Shown here piece after piece: positions 22,701-34,284 of a stretch of 64,000 nt of DNA. The notes below the pieces were generated by a model. The model was not told the origin of the DNA and did not search any database. It saw only the letters and a program-made list of their open reading frames with translations. The stretch lies in assembly GCF_014066305.1 (NCBI RefSeq), contig NW_023501105.1, forward strand, positions 209,033-273,032. Reading direction: 5' to 3'. This DNA comes from Letharia columbiana. Its lineage: Eukaryota > Ascomycota > Lecanoromycetes > Lecanorales > Parmeliaceae. Every line of letters starts with the position of its first letter. Within the stretch, counting starts at the first letter, position 1. The translations under genes were made by a program, and so were the position numbers.

Positions 22701-23727
22701 GATCTTTGAGCATCTGGCGATAATGGCTTCCACTGTGGTGACTGCATAAACCTTTATTCTCCCTCCAAACAACCTCGTCTGCCAACTCGATGAGTTTGCG
22801 CATGGGTAGAACCATGCTCTTCACGCGTTGTCGACTCGTCTTCGCTAGCCTCATGCTCCACATCTACCAAGTCACCCATGACGCAACGCCCCCTGGGGCA
22901 CACAGGAGGGAAGCGAAAATGACCTAGGAACCGGCGATCCTATTGTTCTCCAACGAAAGTGTTTATAAGGTCGAGGTATCCGTATAGCGGATGAGAGATT
23001 CTCCCAAGGTGCACCATCCGGTGGTACTGTCAGCAAAGGACATGAGCAACGGAAGCGTAGAACTCGAGGAGACCATCCCGGAACATATTACGCTCTCTCA
23101 CTACGTTCCGAACAAGGCTCAAGACCATTCAGCGATGAATTTGCAACAGGTGCGGCGCGAATTAGAGGACCCTGAGGGTTCACAAGGACGCAAGATTGAG
23201 CATGCGCAAACAGTAATAAGCAGCACAACAGTTGTACCCTTTGAATTACATGTCGGCTACGTCGTTGTTTAGACACCATTATCCACAAATCACCGAACAG
23301 CGAGCTTTGTTCAGCGTCGTGGTTTCGTTGCCGCATCAAGAGCTCGCTCCACAGAGCCCTTTCCTACACTTTGAGGACTGAGAAGCTAATGATTCTCAGA
23401 CTCAAGAGCAAGACCTCGAAGAAATTTCTAAAGGAAAGAGAATTCCAAAAATGATCTGCCTTCGACATTTTTCGTTAGTTTTATATTTTAGGAGGATTAT
23501 ATGTGTCTACTATGACTCATGTCGTCTCAAATCGATGCTTCAACGGCCCATCTCAATGCAATAACACCTCGTTACATATGCATGCAGTATGCCACAACTC
23601 GCTCGCTAGCATCCAAACTAAATCCCAGTAACACTCATTCAATCATCCGCACGCATGATCATCCTCAGCTCATTCCACACTCCTTCTTGCCCTTGGTTGC
23701 TGGAGATGCCAGGCGACCTCTTCCATC
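19779..23727. other. Gene desert at the accessory/core border
   Basis: Nearly 4 kb with no convincing gene. A diverged tandem repeat lies at about 22150-22370. A plus-strand frame at 22991-23272 contains ITLSHY and looks faintly like the start of a HET domain (normally LSYxWG), but the match is too weak to call. The minus-strand 22863-22651 is helical in composition but short. No RNA gene was seen. Confidence 0.5.
22150..22370. repeat. Diverged ~96-bp tandem repeat
   Basis: Two clear copies start near 22193 and 22289 (spacing 96 bp), sharing ATGGCTCA, AAGACTGGA, CAGGCC and CGAGCC in the same order, at roughly 70% identity over about 72 bp. A partial third copy precedes them. Because 96 is a multiple of three, a plus-strand frame reads a 32-residue repeat (AIMAHSSKTG, then AVMAHCPKTG) before a stop at about 22322. 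This may be the end of a decayed repeat-protein gene. Confidence 0.6.
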
Positions 23728-26700
23728 TCAATCACTCCTCCCTTCCTCCCTCTCCTTATCTCTCCCTTTCTTCCTGAAGACGCCCCCGAAATCCAATCTC
23801 AGTCTCGAGATGTTGCCATCTCTACTACCAGGACTTTTGGGAGGCCCAACAGGATCGATAGCCTGCTGACTCGTGGAAGATGTATTGAGACTATAGATAC
23901 TCCTGCCTAGAGGCGCCGCGTTGTGCCTACTCTTTGTCGAACCGTGAGCACTCCCTGGACCTCTTGGCCCAACGATTTTCGAAATGTCCGCCCTGTCGGA
24001 GGAGCGGCGGAGACTGTAGGCGCTCCGTGGCCCAGGATGTCTTTTATCATAAGCTGGTGTGATGAGTGGGATGGACTTGGGGGTACCGCTTGTGCTCGTG
24101 CGTTTAGAGGTTGGGGTCAGGCTGTAGATGCTCGAGCCAATGTCAGTCGAAGATATGCCTAATTCCGCCTCTTCGTCAATGTCGTCGATCTCCGAGGGCC
24201 TTGGAGGAAGGTTCGAATCAGAGACGACGCCAGGATCCCAGACGCTTGAGGACGAACCGGGAGGTGTGTCCATCTCTGAGCCTAATTCGTCAAGGGGTTC
24301 ATCCTCTGGGGATCTGGGAGAATGGGGCGAACTCGAGACAAATGCTAGCCTAGAAGCTCCTTGAGAGCTGCGTGGAACGGCATTCCGGTGAAAGTAGCTG
24401 TCTGCTAGGCTTGACGTGCTGCTGTTCACCGTATGGCTACTACCAGGTACAGTTGGTGTGTCGGGTGAGCTTTGCTCGTTCGTTTCTCTAGACCTCGCCT
24501 TCCGCTCCATCTGCTCCACCAACTCTTCCCACTTCGGCTCGAGAGTGCCACTTGGTCGCTCGGCTTGTTCAGCGCGAGTAAGACATTGTCTAGACTTCTC
24601 ACGAGACTCTTCGCAGAGGTCATCGAATCTTCTCAGCTCTTCGCTCATTGGGGTATTAGGGTCTATCTCGCGCCGCGCGTCTAACCAAACGTCTATCAGC
24701 GCTGCAAATTCTCTAGCCTGATCAATCAAGTAGGGAAGGCTTGGGAATCCCTCTTTACTAGTGTCAGGCAAGCGCTTGAGTATTGTGATAGGCGTAGCGT
24801 AGGAAGGCGGAATAGCAGATGTTCGTGCCTCTGGACTGATGGAGCAAATCTCGTCCACAAAGTCCTTGAACTCTGGACGATGAGCATGCAGAAACTCGTT
24901 CATTTGCTCCATCCAAGGCTCTTTGCTACCAAAGGTAGTCATGTTGGCAAGGGTCTGCAATGCCTTGGTGATCAGTGTGAGGGTACGTTGAGCACGAGGG
25001 CGGGCGTGATCTGATGCAATGTTAGTGACGGTCAATATGAAGTGGATCAGTCCTCTCGTGAAGGACCAGGAAGGGAAACCGACCTTTGAGTAAGCCGAAC
25101 AGCTTGGGATTGAGCACTGCCGGACAGAAGAAGCGAAGAAAGAGAAAGCCTGACACGCTACTGTAGCTGACAGTTCGGGAGAAGTCTCCGTAACGATCCT
25201 CAGCGCAGGCACGGATGTGCCGCATGATATGGCGTATCTCAGGAGGGCAACGGTTTGCCGAACCCGCTATGGACTTCCAAACGTTCTCAGTTAGAGCGAT
25301 CAAGTTCCGCCAGTTGCGCGACAAGTCTTCTGGGTTCTTCACGCGATTCGGGTCTACCTCGCATTCGGGGTCGCTTTCGTCAATGTCTCTCATTTTCTCG
25401 CACAAAGTCTCTTCCAGATACTCTTTGCCAAGCCGGCGCATATGTAGATCGAGGGCTTTGGTGAGAAGAGAGTTGCCTCTAAAAAGCAGGTTGGCTTCCA
25501 CCGTTGCGTTCTTCCCCAGATCTCGAAGGAACACTTCACGCTCGACGCCTGATTCGTAGGAATCGTGCGACGCAATGCGTCGTCCGAAGCGAAACTTGGA
25601 CATCGGGGTCTCTTTGTGAATACTGTCAATCTCGTCCTCGACGAGCGATTTGAGCCAGTTACTGGCTTCCAAGGGGACCTGAAAGATATTCAGGAGAATT
25701 TCCGATATTCGTCGTAGCTCAGTGTGGGCCATTTGAGCGATCTGAATTGTCAAACCGTTTGAAAAGTGGCACAACAAATCCAACATGGGCCCGTAGTCTT
25801 GGCTCATAAGTACTACCAACTCTTCTATTCGAACCTTCATGAGTATATCACCAACAGCTTGCTCTTGTTCATTGACGATAGGCCACCATTTCTCCGTATC
25901 AGTTGCCCTTTCAAGGTCATCAAGTCTGAGGTCCAGTCTCCCGTATGTCATATCCAAGGGTGAAACCTCGATATCGCCATCAATGGAATGCGGGTTGATG
26001 TCGCCACGCTCGAGGTCGATGGGAGCGTGGGCCAGAGTCCAGTCCTTTTGACCTGGATTGCGAGTTTTGACTTCTATGGACGCATTTGAAAGGACAGGAG
26101 GCAGATCGACAAACTCGAAATCCTCCCTCCAGAACGGGTTACCTGTCTCGGGCCTCACGGCTGTCCGGCCCCTCAACTCCGTATCCAGTTGGACTTCGGC
26201 ATAGTAGTTGCCAGAGACCATTCCCATTTTGCTTGACGGCCGCTGTCCCGGTTGTGAAATCGGGCCATGCGAGAAATTGTCCCGACTAGAATGCAACTTG
26301 GCTTCTATAATCCGTAATGATAGCAGTCTCTCGACACGAAACATGTCAGAATTTGTGGTTTTAGGTGTTACCATCGCAGTGTCTAGTGAGTCGGAGGGGG
26401 TCTCCAAGGGTATTGTCTCAGGACCGTAAAGTTCTGGAACAGTGAAGGCTCTGAGTAATACAAGCCAAACCTCAAAGAGAACACGAGACTCCATCGACAG
26501 ATAGACTGTCTGCATAGTGGGTAAAGTGGTGGTTGTTGATGCATACTGAGGGTAAATGGCGAGCGAGAACTCATCGTCCAGTACTGATGGATCTAGTCGT
26601 TGGATAGCGCACCTTGAGAGCGCAGAGAGCGGAATAAAAGCCATCAGAGTCGAGTCTGATTCCGAGATCACCTTGAAGTGCCCATTCTCTTGTAGTGTAC

Positions 26701-27934
26701 ACGAGACCTTCCGCCAATTGCTTGACATTGCCTTTAGTTGCTTGTAGGTCGATGCTCTTCTGTGCAAAGGCGGTGGCGAAGAGATGCCTGCCCGATCTTC
26801 CTTGTCCCACATCAGCATTTTACCCACTTTGATGATGGACGCATCTTTGGTCGAGAAGTTGCCAGAACGCCTTTTGCTGTCCCCAAGCTTACGTTCAGCG
26901 ATGTGTGCTTCTTGTGGCTTCGTCATTTTGCCTCGGACACCCTTGGGTCGAATGGGCTGCCAACATAGTAGTGCAGCTAGCCATGAGTCAAAAGTCTCAG
27001 GCACATGCGGACGTAAGTGGATACCTATACTAGTGCTCCGGGTAGCTACATCGAGAAAAGTGGACCGTGAATCAGCGTCATACAGAGTCCGAACTTGACA
27101 TCCTCGGAGGTCAGGGATCAAGGTTTTGTTCTCAGACACCTTGCCTTTGGCCTGGTATATTAAGCTACCTGTTGCTACGTTGATAGCACAGTATCCAGAG
27201 GCCCATGTGCTCGTGGCTGAAGTTCGAAATGAGAGAATACCATGCATCCTTCCGCATGTGGTCTTCATGAGCTGCAGTATCTTTTTGGCATCCGTAGAAG
27301 AAGAGGACAACGGTGTACCCGGCTTGGCAGCGATTGGGTTCCTAATGGGTGATAGTGGCCGCAGCACTGGTTTAAGGGCCCGATGCCGTATCCGTGGCTC
27401 TTCCAACGGTGGAGAAGGGATGATTGAAGGGAAGCCGATAGACGAATCCTTGACACCTTCATGGAGACCAGGTGACTGTAGCGAGCCGACGCGTCGTCGG
27501 CCTTTTGATACCATAGACGTAGGAGATATGTCCCTGTAACGCTCCTCTAGAGTCCGGGTTCTCGGTCTTGAGCTAGTAGATTCCTTGCTGCCATTTCTAG
27601 AATGGCTCGGTACCTGAGGACGTACTTTGGGAGTAGGTGCGTGGGAAGCAGGATATGGGCTCCGAGGAATTTGTGGTGAATCGCTTCTCGAAGATGAGAA
27701 GGCCAACGTTGGAAGAGGAGTCCCAGAATGATGTATTTGACCTGGGTCTGGAGTAGTAGCTCGCGCGACCGTTTCCTTAAACTCATCGGAATATATCTGT
27801 CCTTGTCTGTCTCTGGAGGAGGCTTTTTTGCTTGTGCGCCGTTGTATTGAGGGTGGTCCGGTCTGCTCTTGCCCGAATATGCCCGAATTGCGCTTGCTAC
27901 CACCGCGCCTTCTATTCTCGGCCCTCTCCTCCAT
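23728..27934 (-). CDS. BUD2: RasGAP of the BUD2/CLA2 type
   Basis: Two exons, 25084-27934 and 23728-25010, with a 73-bp intron, give 1377 residues. The N-terminal 220 residues are disordered and basic/Ser-rich. Next come a PH-like region (around LMKTTCGRMHGILSF and IPDLRGCQVRTLYD), a second PH-like stretch, a C2 domain (LRIIEAKLHSS, YYAEVQLDTELRGRTAV, WREDFEF) and the RasGAP domain. The RasGAP domain keeps the arginine-finger motif LFRGNSLLTKALD and the FLRFFCPAVLNPKLFG motif, which the intron cuts. The tail is long, Ser/Pro-rich and likely unstructured. Bud2 activates GTP hydrolysis on the Rap-like GTPase Rsr1/Bud1, which sets the site of polar growth; in filamentous fungi the protein helps hyphal polarity. 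The first exon of this core block sits beside the gene desert. Confidence 0.85.
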
Positions 27935-28870
27935 TGTATGTCCTGCCTTCTCAGTCGCTATGGCCTCCTAATTTTGCACTCTATTACTGTCTATGTCATT
28001 ACTGGGGTCTCCAGAGCAGGCTTTCATATGCTTCACGGGGCTGAAAGATTGTTTTATCGCGCATAAGGGCACCCGTGCGATGAGGCGGAATTGTGCGGCC
28101 GAAAGGCAGCGAACATGAGGGACTGCCGCGATGACATCGGACGTAAGGTCTTTGGTCGCCTGAGGCAGTAGCATAGGGTCCGGAGACGGGTGGGATGCCT
28201 GCGGTGTTGTCGATGTGAGGACAAACAAGGCTCGCGGATGAGATTGAGATATCTTTATATAGAGCTTTGGTGGGAATCATGCAATCATATTCCCCTAAAG
28301 CGCCGCACCAAGCTTCAAGAAGAATCACATCGGTCAAAGCGGTGCTGGAAATGGGTAGTTTTGGCGAGACGCACAAATGTCTCAGGCGCAATGAATGTAA
28401 AAGATGTAGGTGTAGTGGAGGGCCGCCGAGATAGGACCGAGTAGCCTCAGGAAAAGGGTCCCACTCTTCAAACTTTACTCAAGGTACACCAGTAGGGTAG
28501 GTACAGAGGTATTTAACGGCTGAAGCCAGTAGCCTCCCGCCGAAAGGCCTTAAAAACTAAATCTACCTACCTACTCAGCTCTACCTAATAAGTAGGCTTT
28601 ACTGCCTTGGTCGTGAGACAGCTGGTCAACGTCTCATCATCGAGTCGGGTATTGAATTATCGAGATAAGGGCAGCTGATCCTTACATGTAGTCATCATAA
28701 TTCAAGATTGAAGTAAATACTCGCTGCTGGAAAAGGGTAGTCGAGGTACAGCAAATGTAAACATAGATCGTTATTGGGACCCATAGCCTCTCCGCCAAAT
28801 CTACAGGCCGACCCTTAAGCTTCGCTCCCAGGGCATGATCCCACACAATCCAATAATATCGCCGTTTCTT
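27935..28870. other. Upstream region of BUD2-like gene
   Basis: Divergent from no gene; it lies 5' of the BUD2-like gene and 3' of the next minus-strand gene. It contains short tracts rich in TACCTAC/GTAGG (about 28490-28600), typical of fungal promoters and UTRs, and pyrimidine-rich stretches. The open frame at 27999-28391 (minus) has no recognisable protein content. Confidence 0.45.
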
Positions 28871-29980
28871 TCATACATCCTTGAAAGGATGTTCGCCAAC
28901 CCCTGCATCTCCACCCACAGCACTCATTGGTGCGCCCCTTGCACCACTTAAGTCACCACTTCCAGTCTTCCTCAACGCTTGCCTCATGGTCTCAATCGTC
29001 AGTTCTCCTCCTGTTGGCGGACTGTGGCCGGAGTACGTGCTGCCGAGTCCATGCCCCCCTCGACTGGGAGAAGTCTCCAGACCACGAGAAGAGTCGGACC
29101 CACTTGCTACTGGCGAGCCGCCTAGACCTTGAGATGACAGTGGAGAGCGCACGGGGGACGGTGAGCGGTTGCGAGCAGCAGCGAGAGGACTAGAAATGGT
29201 GGGCGCAACACCACCAGAGTGATCCACATGTTCGGCGTGCACAACATCAGCAAATGATATGAAGCTGAGCCGATGGACGTCGTTCGAATCCAATGCGCCG
29301 TAATTTGACGCGGCATCGTCTTGGTCTGGATGGGCGACAAGGTCCTCCTGCCAAGAAGCTCCCGTGGCTTCGCTTGTTCCAGCTCCTGTTACCGTTACTG
29401 CAGCAGGCTGATGGGCTGAGTGCATTATTATTTCTACGTTGTCTGGATTCAGGTGATCGTCTGTGATTGCCACTGAAGAGGCATCTAAGACAGGAGGGAT
29501 GTGATTCTCGGTGGTAATGTGCGCTGGTATGGCTGGTGAAACGGAGGAGGCGAGACCATCTTCTTGGACAGAGCGCTCGAATATTTGTGAGGAAGCTGGC
29601 GATGGTATCCCAGGTGACGACGAATTGAGATTGCGCGATGGAGACGCTGGCGCGCCGTATGGATGTGAGATCGTCTGCGTGATTGGCGCACCAACTCCCG
29701 CGATTGGTGACACCGAACGCATAGACTTCGGAGGAGCTGTTGTAGCTGTCGGAGGGGGGATACTGGTTGAAGCAATCTCCCTGGTCCTCTTAGTCTTATC
29801 GTCTTCCTTCTTCCTGCCTAAGCCCCAGAACCTCCGCTTCCCGGTCTTCCCATCCAGCTCAGGGGCGGCACCGGCCTCAGGTGCGTTATTCAAGCCTTCA
29901 CCCAAAAGCGGTACCGATGATGTCCGCGACCCAGTATCATCACCTGCGTCCCTGCTTAGACTGATCCGTCTATCGGCCAT
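28871..29980 (-). CDS. Conserved fungal protein, disordered, function unknown
   Basis: A 369-residue, intron-free frame. Most of the sequence is low-complexity (Ser, Pro, Ala, Gly). Two islands look constrained: a basic/aromatic patch near the N-terminus (KRRFWGLGRKK) and a short motif in the second half (HRLSFISFADVVHAEH). The C-terminal 45 residues (ELTIETMRQALRKTGSGDL) could form a helix. Because the ordered motif is surrounded by disorder, it may be a docking site or a short membrane or protein-binding helix. I recognise the pattern as a conserved fungal hypothetical protein and do not assign a function. Confidence 0.65.
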   Translation of the reverse strand: MADRRISLSRDAGDDTGSRTSSVPLLGEGLNNAPEAGAAPELDGKTGKRRFWGLGRKKEDDKTKRTREIASTSIPPPTATTAPPKSMRSVSPIAGVGAPITQTISHPYGAPASPSRNLNSSSPGIPSPASSQIFERSVQEDGLASSVSPAIPAHITTENHIPPVLDASSVAITDDHLNPDNVEIIMHSAHQPAAVTVTGAGTSEATGASWQEDLVAHPDQDDAASNYGALDSNDVHRLSFISFADVVHAEHVDHSGGVAPTISSPLAAARNRSPSPVRSPLSSQGLGGSPVASGSDSSRGLETSPSRGGHGLGSTYSGHSPPTGGELTIETMRQALRKTGSGDLSGARGAPMSAVGGDAGVGEHPFKDV

Positions 29981-30518
29981 TGTGCCGAGTGGTCGCGAGG
30001 GCCTATTGCAATTGCATGGATGGACGAGGTCTGGTTTCCGGAGAAAAGACCTGATCGAGATTTAGTATAGAGCCACTATGAATGGCCGGGGAAAAACTCT
30101 GAACGCGTATCTCAAGGAGCGAGAAAATGCCCGGAGATGGCAATGGCATACCTTTCAGCTTTGAGTTTCTTGTGCGGCCTGAAGGCTTCCTCTCCACATG
30201 CACTTTCTTAGCGAAACGTGTGCGATCTGTAAAACCGTCGATCGAACTGTCTGATAACTTTGCAAGAACCAAAAAGGTAAGAAAGCCTGCTTCGAGTCAA
30301 GAGAGAGTGCTCCTGAGATGCTTCCAATAAGCTAAGAACAACTAGACTTGTTGTTTCACAAGGTTGGCCACGTCCTTTGCCAAACGGTGACGCTGTTGGC
30401 AGGGATCTTCAATCTCGCTACCGGCAAGATCCATACCGGCCGACATTTAGCCGACAAGGAGAAAAGATCAATTGCTAGTGACATTCTGTTCGACGACGAG
30501 TCACAACGCAGCAGCGAC
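29981..30518. other. Divergent promoter region
   Basis: About 540 bp between the start of the minus-strand disordered-protein gene and the plus-strand mL58 gene, so it probably holds both promoters. An in-frame ATG at 30348 would extend the mL58 frame by 57 codons, but that extension does not look like a mitochondrial leader. Confidence 0.45.
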
Positions 30519-31142
30519 ATGCCTATTTCCCTCTCACTACGACCACCTTCCAATCTCTCCTTCCTCTTCCCTTCATTCTCAAGCTTGGTACCATATGTTT
30601 CCCGAAGAAACGAATCCTCCGCGCGCCGAACAACCAAACGCCTCAGAACGAAACCCGACCCATCATTCACCTCCTCAATCCCTCCGTCCCAAGTCAACGA
30701 CCACATCGTCTTCAATCCACCGTCCTCCGCTCCATCTCCCTACCATACTCCTCCAGTCTTCCTCCCAGTCAATGACCCGCGCCGGACCCTCCTCGCTCAA
30801 TCCCATCAGCATGCCAACCCCTACGACCAACCTAATAAGCGATTACCACCAATCGTCCACAAGCATAAACCGTACGAGAAGAAGTACCACCTCCGGGAGA
30901 AGGAGATTGAGGAGATAAGAAGGTTGAGAAGTGAAGATCCGTATAAGTGGACACGGGCGAAGTTGGCGGAGAAATTTGAGTGCAGTCAGTTCTTCGTGGG
31001 TATGGTTGCGGAGGCGCCTTCAGAGAAGAAGGCGGCGGAGCAAAGAATGATAGAAGAGATTCAGGAAAAGTGGGGTAGGAGAAGGAGGTATGCGAGGGAG
31101 GATAGGGGCAAGAGGAGGGAGTTGTGGGGCAAGGATTTGTAG
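30519..31142 (+). CDS. MRPL20: Mitochondrial large-subunit ribosomal protein mL58
   Basis: A 207-residue, intron-free frame. The start at 30519 (MPISLSLRPP) gives a basic, Ser-rich, acid-free leader that fits mitochondrial import. The mature part has the family block VFNPPSSAPSPYHTPPVFLP, then NDPRRTLL, then a basic helical region (REKEIEEIRRLRSEDPYKWT, KLAEKFECSQFFVG) and a charged C-terminus rich in Arg and Lys. It is a fungus-specific component of the 54S mitoribosomal subunit. Its stop lies 364 bp from the stop of the convergent cyclophilin-40 gene. Confidence 0.85.
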   Translation: MPISLSLRPPSNLSFLFPSFSSLVPYVSRRNESSARRTTKRLRTKPDPSFTSSIPPSQVNDHIVFNPPSSAPSPYHTPPVFLPVNDPRRTLLAQSHQHANPYDQPNKRLPPIVHKHKPYEKKYHLREKEIEEIRRLRSEDPYKWTRAKLAEKFECSQFFVGMVAEAPSEKKAAEQRMIEEIQEKWGRRRRYAREDRGKRRELWGKDL

Positions 31143-31506
31143 GGGTGTGCCAGGAGTTGGATGCGTTTTATCTAAATCGTCGGTGGAAGCCTTGGGGTAT
31201 TGCACATCTTACAATGTAAAAGAGATAATCGAGCCGCTGGGTGTGGAGAAGCTGCGCGACAAGAGAGAGGACCAAAATCGAACGCTACAATGTCTAGGCG
31301 CTGTCCTAATGGTCGCGACTGGGCACATATGTATATCAGAGGTGCATAGCAAGGTGTATCTTTGCATTATTGAAGCGAGCGCTTCTGTGTACATATTCAT
31401 TCTGATCTATGGCATCACCTGTATCAACAACATTTCAAATGATCGTCTGCATTGCTTTGTCGTTTGCGCTCTGGTGGATATCTGGCAGGCAAAATCAAGG
31501 CTCCCT
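31143..31506. other. Convergent 3' region
   Basis: Between the stops of mL58 (plus) and cyclophilin-40 (minus). Nothing else seen. Confidence 0.5.
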
Positions 31507-33055
31507 CTACTCAAAGAACTTTTTGTACGCCGCCTTTTCTTTCTTAGCATGCTCAGCAGCTTTCTTCTTCGCAGCGCCCAACTCCTTACTGATGGCCACG
31601 TCGCCTGGCGCCAGCTTTTGGGCTGTCTCGAGGCTCTTCACCGCCTCCTCGTCGTCCTTGAGCCCCAGGAGAGCGAGAGCTTTGCGGTAGGATGCCTTGG
31701 CGCGATCCTGGTTGGAGACTTCTCCAACCTCCAGAGCGTTGTCCGCGCTGTTCTGGGCATCTTCAAAAGACTTCAGCTTGATTTGAAGAAGGGCTGAGTT
31801 CGAGTGCAGGGTGAACCGGATGTGCGTTAATTCCTTGGAGAGCTCCGGGGGGTCCTCAGGCAAAGCTTCTGGATACTCGTTCAGATAGCGTAGGCCTTTC
31901 TGGTACTTTGCAAGAGCAAGAGTCAGATCATTGGCTTTGAAGGCCTTGTTGCCGAACTCCTTTAGTTCGGTGGCAATCTTGAGAATCTCGGGGCCTTTGT
32001 ACTCCTCGCCTTGGTCTTGGGGAAAGTCTTCGTACGTGTCGCCTGTGCTATCAGGTTCCTTCTTGCCAACGTTCATAGCCTCATCGCCAGATAACTGACC
32101 GCAATCTGCGTCGTCCAGTCAGCGCCTATTTAGCGATAGGATGAGTAGAAACACACCAACGATTGTGACATCTTTCGTGGGCTTGTCCGCCTGTGTTGCC
32201 AGGTTCTCTATTTCCCGTATGAGACCTTTATTGTCTAGGACCTCTCCAAACACCACCTTGCGAACCGTCAACAAAGAATATTCAAGTGTTAGTAGCCTTG
32301 TCTGATATGACTTACATGCTTGCCATCAAGGTGGGGCGTTGGTACAGTCGTAACGAAGAATTGAGAGCCGTTTGTCCCTACTAATGATGAGAAAACGTCC
32401 TGTGTCGGAATTGCTGTTACGATTACCCGGTCCAGCATTTGCCATTGAGAGCAGGAACGGTTTTGAATGCTTCAGCTCGAAGTTTTCGTCTTCAAACTTC
32501 TCGCCGTAGATCGACTCTCCGCCAGTGCCATTGCCAGCCGTAAAGTCTCCTCCCTGAATCATAAAGCCTTTGATGACACGGTGGAAGCCAGAACCTACAA
32601 TACGTCTTAGACAAAATAAAGATAGCAGGCCTGTCAAGTAATCGAATAGTATCGACGAACCTTTGTAGCTTAATGGCTTCCCAGACTTTCCTTCGCCCTT
32701 TTCTCCGGTGCAAAGACATCGAAAATTCTCCGTGGTTTTGGGGACAACTACAAAAGGTCAGGCTAAAAGATCCTGGATATAAACCGGCCAACACTAACCA
32801 TCATCATACTACTCATTCATCAGCGAAGAAAGAAAGTCAGACCCCAGAACTCTTGCAACATGAAGGATGCTCATGAAATCATATACGTCTCTGATTTAGG
32901 GTCTTGGGACATACCAATTCGAAGACAACGCGCCCATTCTTCTCGTGAGATATTTCTATGTCAAAGAAGACCCGGCTACGACCTGTTTGGCTGTATTCAG
33001 CACCGGTATTGTAGGTCACGCGAGCCCGACACATACTTGACTTCTCCGATGCCAT
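31507..33055 (-). CDS. CPR6: Cyclophilin-40 (peptidyl-prolyl isomerase D)
   Basis: Eight exons join in phase: 33037-33055, 32915-32982, 32799-32808, 32661-32747, 32427-32594, 32316-32377, 32157-32256 and 31507-32105. They give 370 residues, the usual length of the family. The cyclophilin domain (to about 175) has [53 protein letters not shown] and the HLDGKHVVFGEV block; the catalytic Arg and Phe are present. The C-terminal half (about 215-350) is built of tetratricopeptide helices ([47 protein letters not shown]), which dock on the EEVD tail of Hsp90. Exon 3 is only 10 nt long and is needed to restore the FELYDDVVPK segment. The protein acts as an Hsp90 co-chaperone in the cytosol. Confidence 0.93.
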
Positions 33056-33383
33056 CTTGGCGGCTTGTAGGTTTGTGTTAAGAAAAAGAGGGGCCCGCAA
33101 CGCGTCTCAAACAATATTCAAATGACTGTCAATGAATGTGTGTATCAATTTTGGTGGTGAAGCAATGCATCAAATCGCGGAGTGAAATCCGCTGTTTGTT
33201 GGAATCTGAGGCACGAGGGGCAGCGGGCCGCAACTGACGTGGGGCTCTTCCATGAGGTTCTAAAAATTCACTCCTTTCAGCCGTGAGAACATGTCAGTAC
33301 AACATGAGAGCAGTACTGGAGAACCATGTATCTACATTTAGGGTGAATATTTACAGAGTGAAGACATTTGGTGACAGCAATTC
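33056..33383. other. 5' flank of cyclophilin-40 gene
   Basis: 328 bp between the cyclophilin-40 start and the end of the deacylase gene, both on the minus strand. No gene; it likely holds the cyclophilin promoter. Confidence 0.45.
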
Positions 33384-34284
33384 TTAATCTAATAATTCAA
33401 CTGGTAATTGAAAGCTCTCTGCGACCTTGCTTTTCCCTTCATCAGCTGAAGCTCTGCTCTGCTGATGCTCCCCTTGCTCATTTCCAGGCTTCTTGTTTCC
33501 ATCTTGACCTTTGTGAGGATTGGTATCAATCTCCAAAGTGACCTGAGAACCGCATCATTAGCAGAGGTTGATGAGCAAATAACGGATAGAAGAAGCTAGC
33601 AGAATACCACTTCATCGTGACTGGTGTAATCTAAACCTACAGGGCCAGAATTCTGTATATCCACTACCATAAACCAGGTAAGCAGTGCACCAGAACGAGT
33701 AGTATGGGCAATACCTTCCATCATGGCCTGGAAAACGCCGTTCTTCACCTTTGCAGGCTCATAAAGCTCTTGTACTTTGGCAAAGAATTGATCATACAGC
33801 TCTCTAGCTTCCTCACCACCTGCGGCACCATGGAAGTCCGGCTTATTCCCTTTCTTGGTTGATGCCAGCAAGGTGAACTGGGATACTGTATGGACTGAGC
33901 CTGAAAAGTCGGTGCCTATATCCACGAAGTTGCTTTTAACGTACCGCAAAGGACCTCCCCTTTGATGTCCTGTACATTTTGCTTCCACTTCGTGTGAGAG
34001 AGTCAGCATTTCCATACTCTGGAGGAGTGGTCTTGCACGCATACAGTACCGCCGCTTTCGTCGGGCCACATTTTCAGCTTCAGCACTTTGGCCGCCATAG
34101 ACTCTACTTCCTTGCGCGTGTCATCCTTAGCAACTGCAGCAAACACCAGTACACCCTTTCCAATCGAGGATACCAAATTTGAATCGACTGTCACCGAAGC
34201 CGATGCGACTCGTTGCAAAACAGCTGACCGATTTAGCAATTAGCACAAGATCTAGGAAACCTATTCAGAATACTTACCCTTCAT
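33384..34284 (-). CDS. DTD1: D-aminoacyl-tRNA deacylase (DTD)
   Basis: Six exons join in phase: 34278-34284 (7 nt, encoding MK plus one base), 34045-34223, 33945-33987, 33715-33885, 33641-33663 and 33384-33542. They give 193 residues. Family marks are AVLQRVASASVTVD at the N-terminus, KMWPDESG, the chiral proofreading motif SQFTLLAST, KGNKPDFHGA, and the NSGPVTLEI motif, which spans the last intron (donor gtaggt at 33640). The enzyme removes D-amino acids (and glycine) mischarged on tRNA, using the GPVT carbonyl to reject L-substrates. The last 40 residues are a polar tail outside the conserved fold. Two very short coding exons at the start and near the end make it easy to mis-annotate. Confidence 0.9.

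Noticed and set aside
22991..23272. Possible HET-domain start (ITLSHY)
   Set aside because: The expected tryptophan-glycine and downstream HET blocks are absent; the match is a few residues only.
30348..30518. 57-codon N-terminal extension of mL58
   Set aside because: It contains acidic residues and does not resemble a mitochondrial leader; the Met at 30519 starts a basic, acid-free leader.
31149..31797. Long plus-strand open frame
   Set aside because: Antisense shadow of the cyclophilin-40 TPR exon plus the intergenic region; no protein-like content of its own.
33591..33640. Early stop in the D-aminoacyl-tRNA deacylase after NSGPVGLDYTSHDEVV
   Set aside because: The donor gtaggt at 33640 removes this stretch and restores the family motif NSGPVTLEI in phase.
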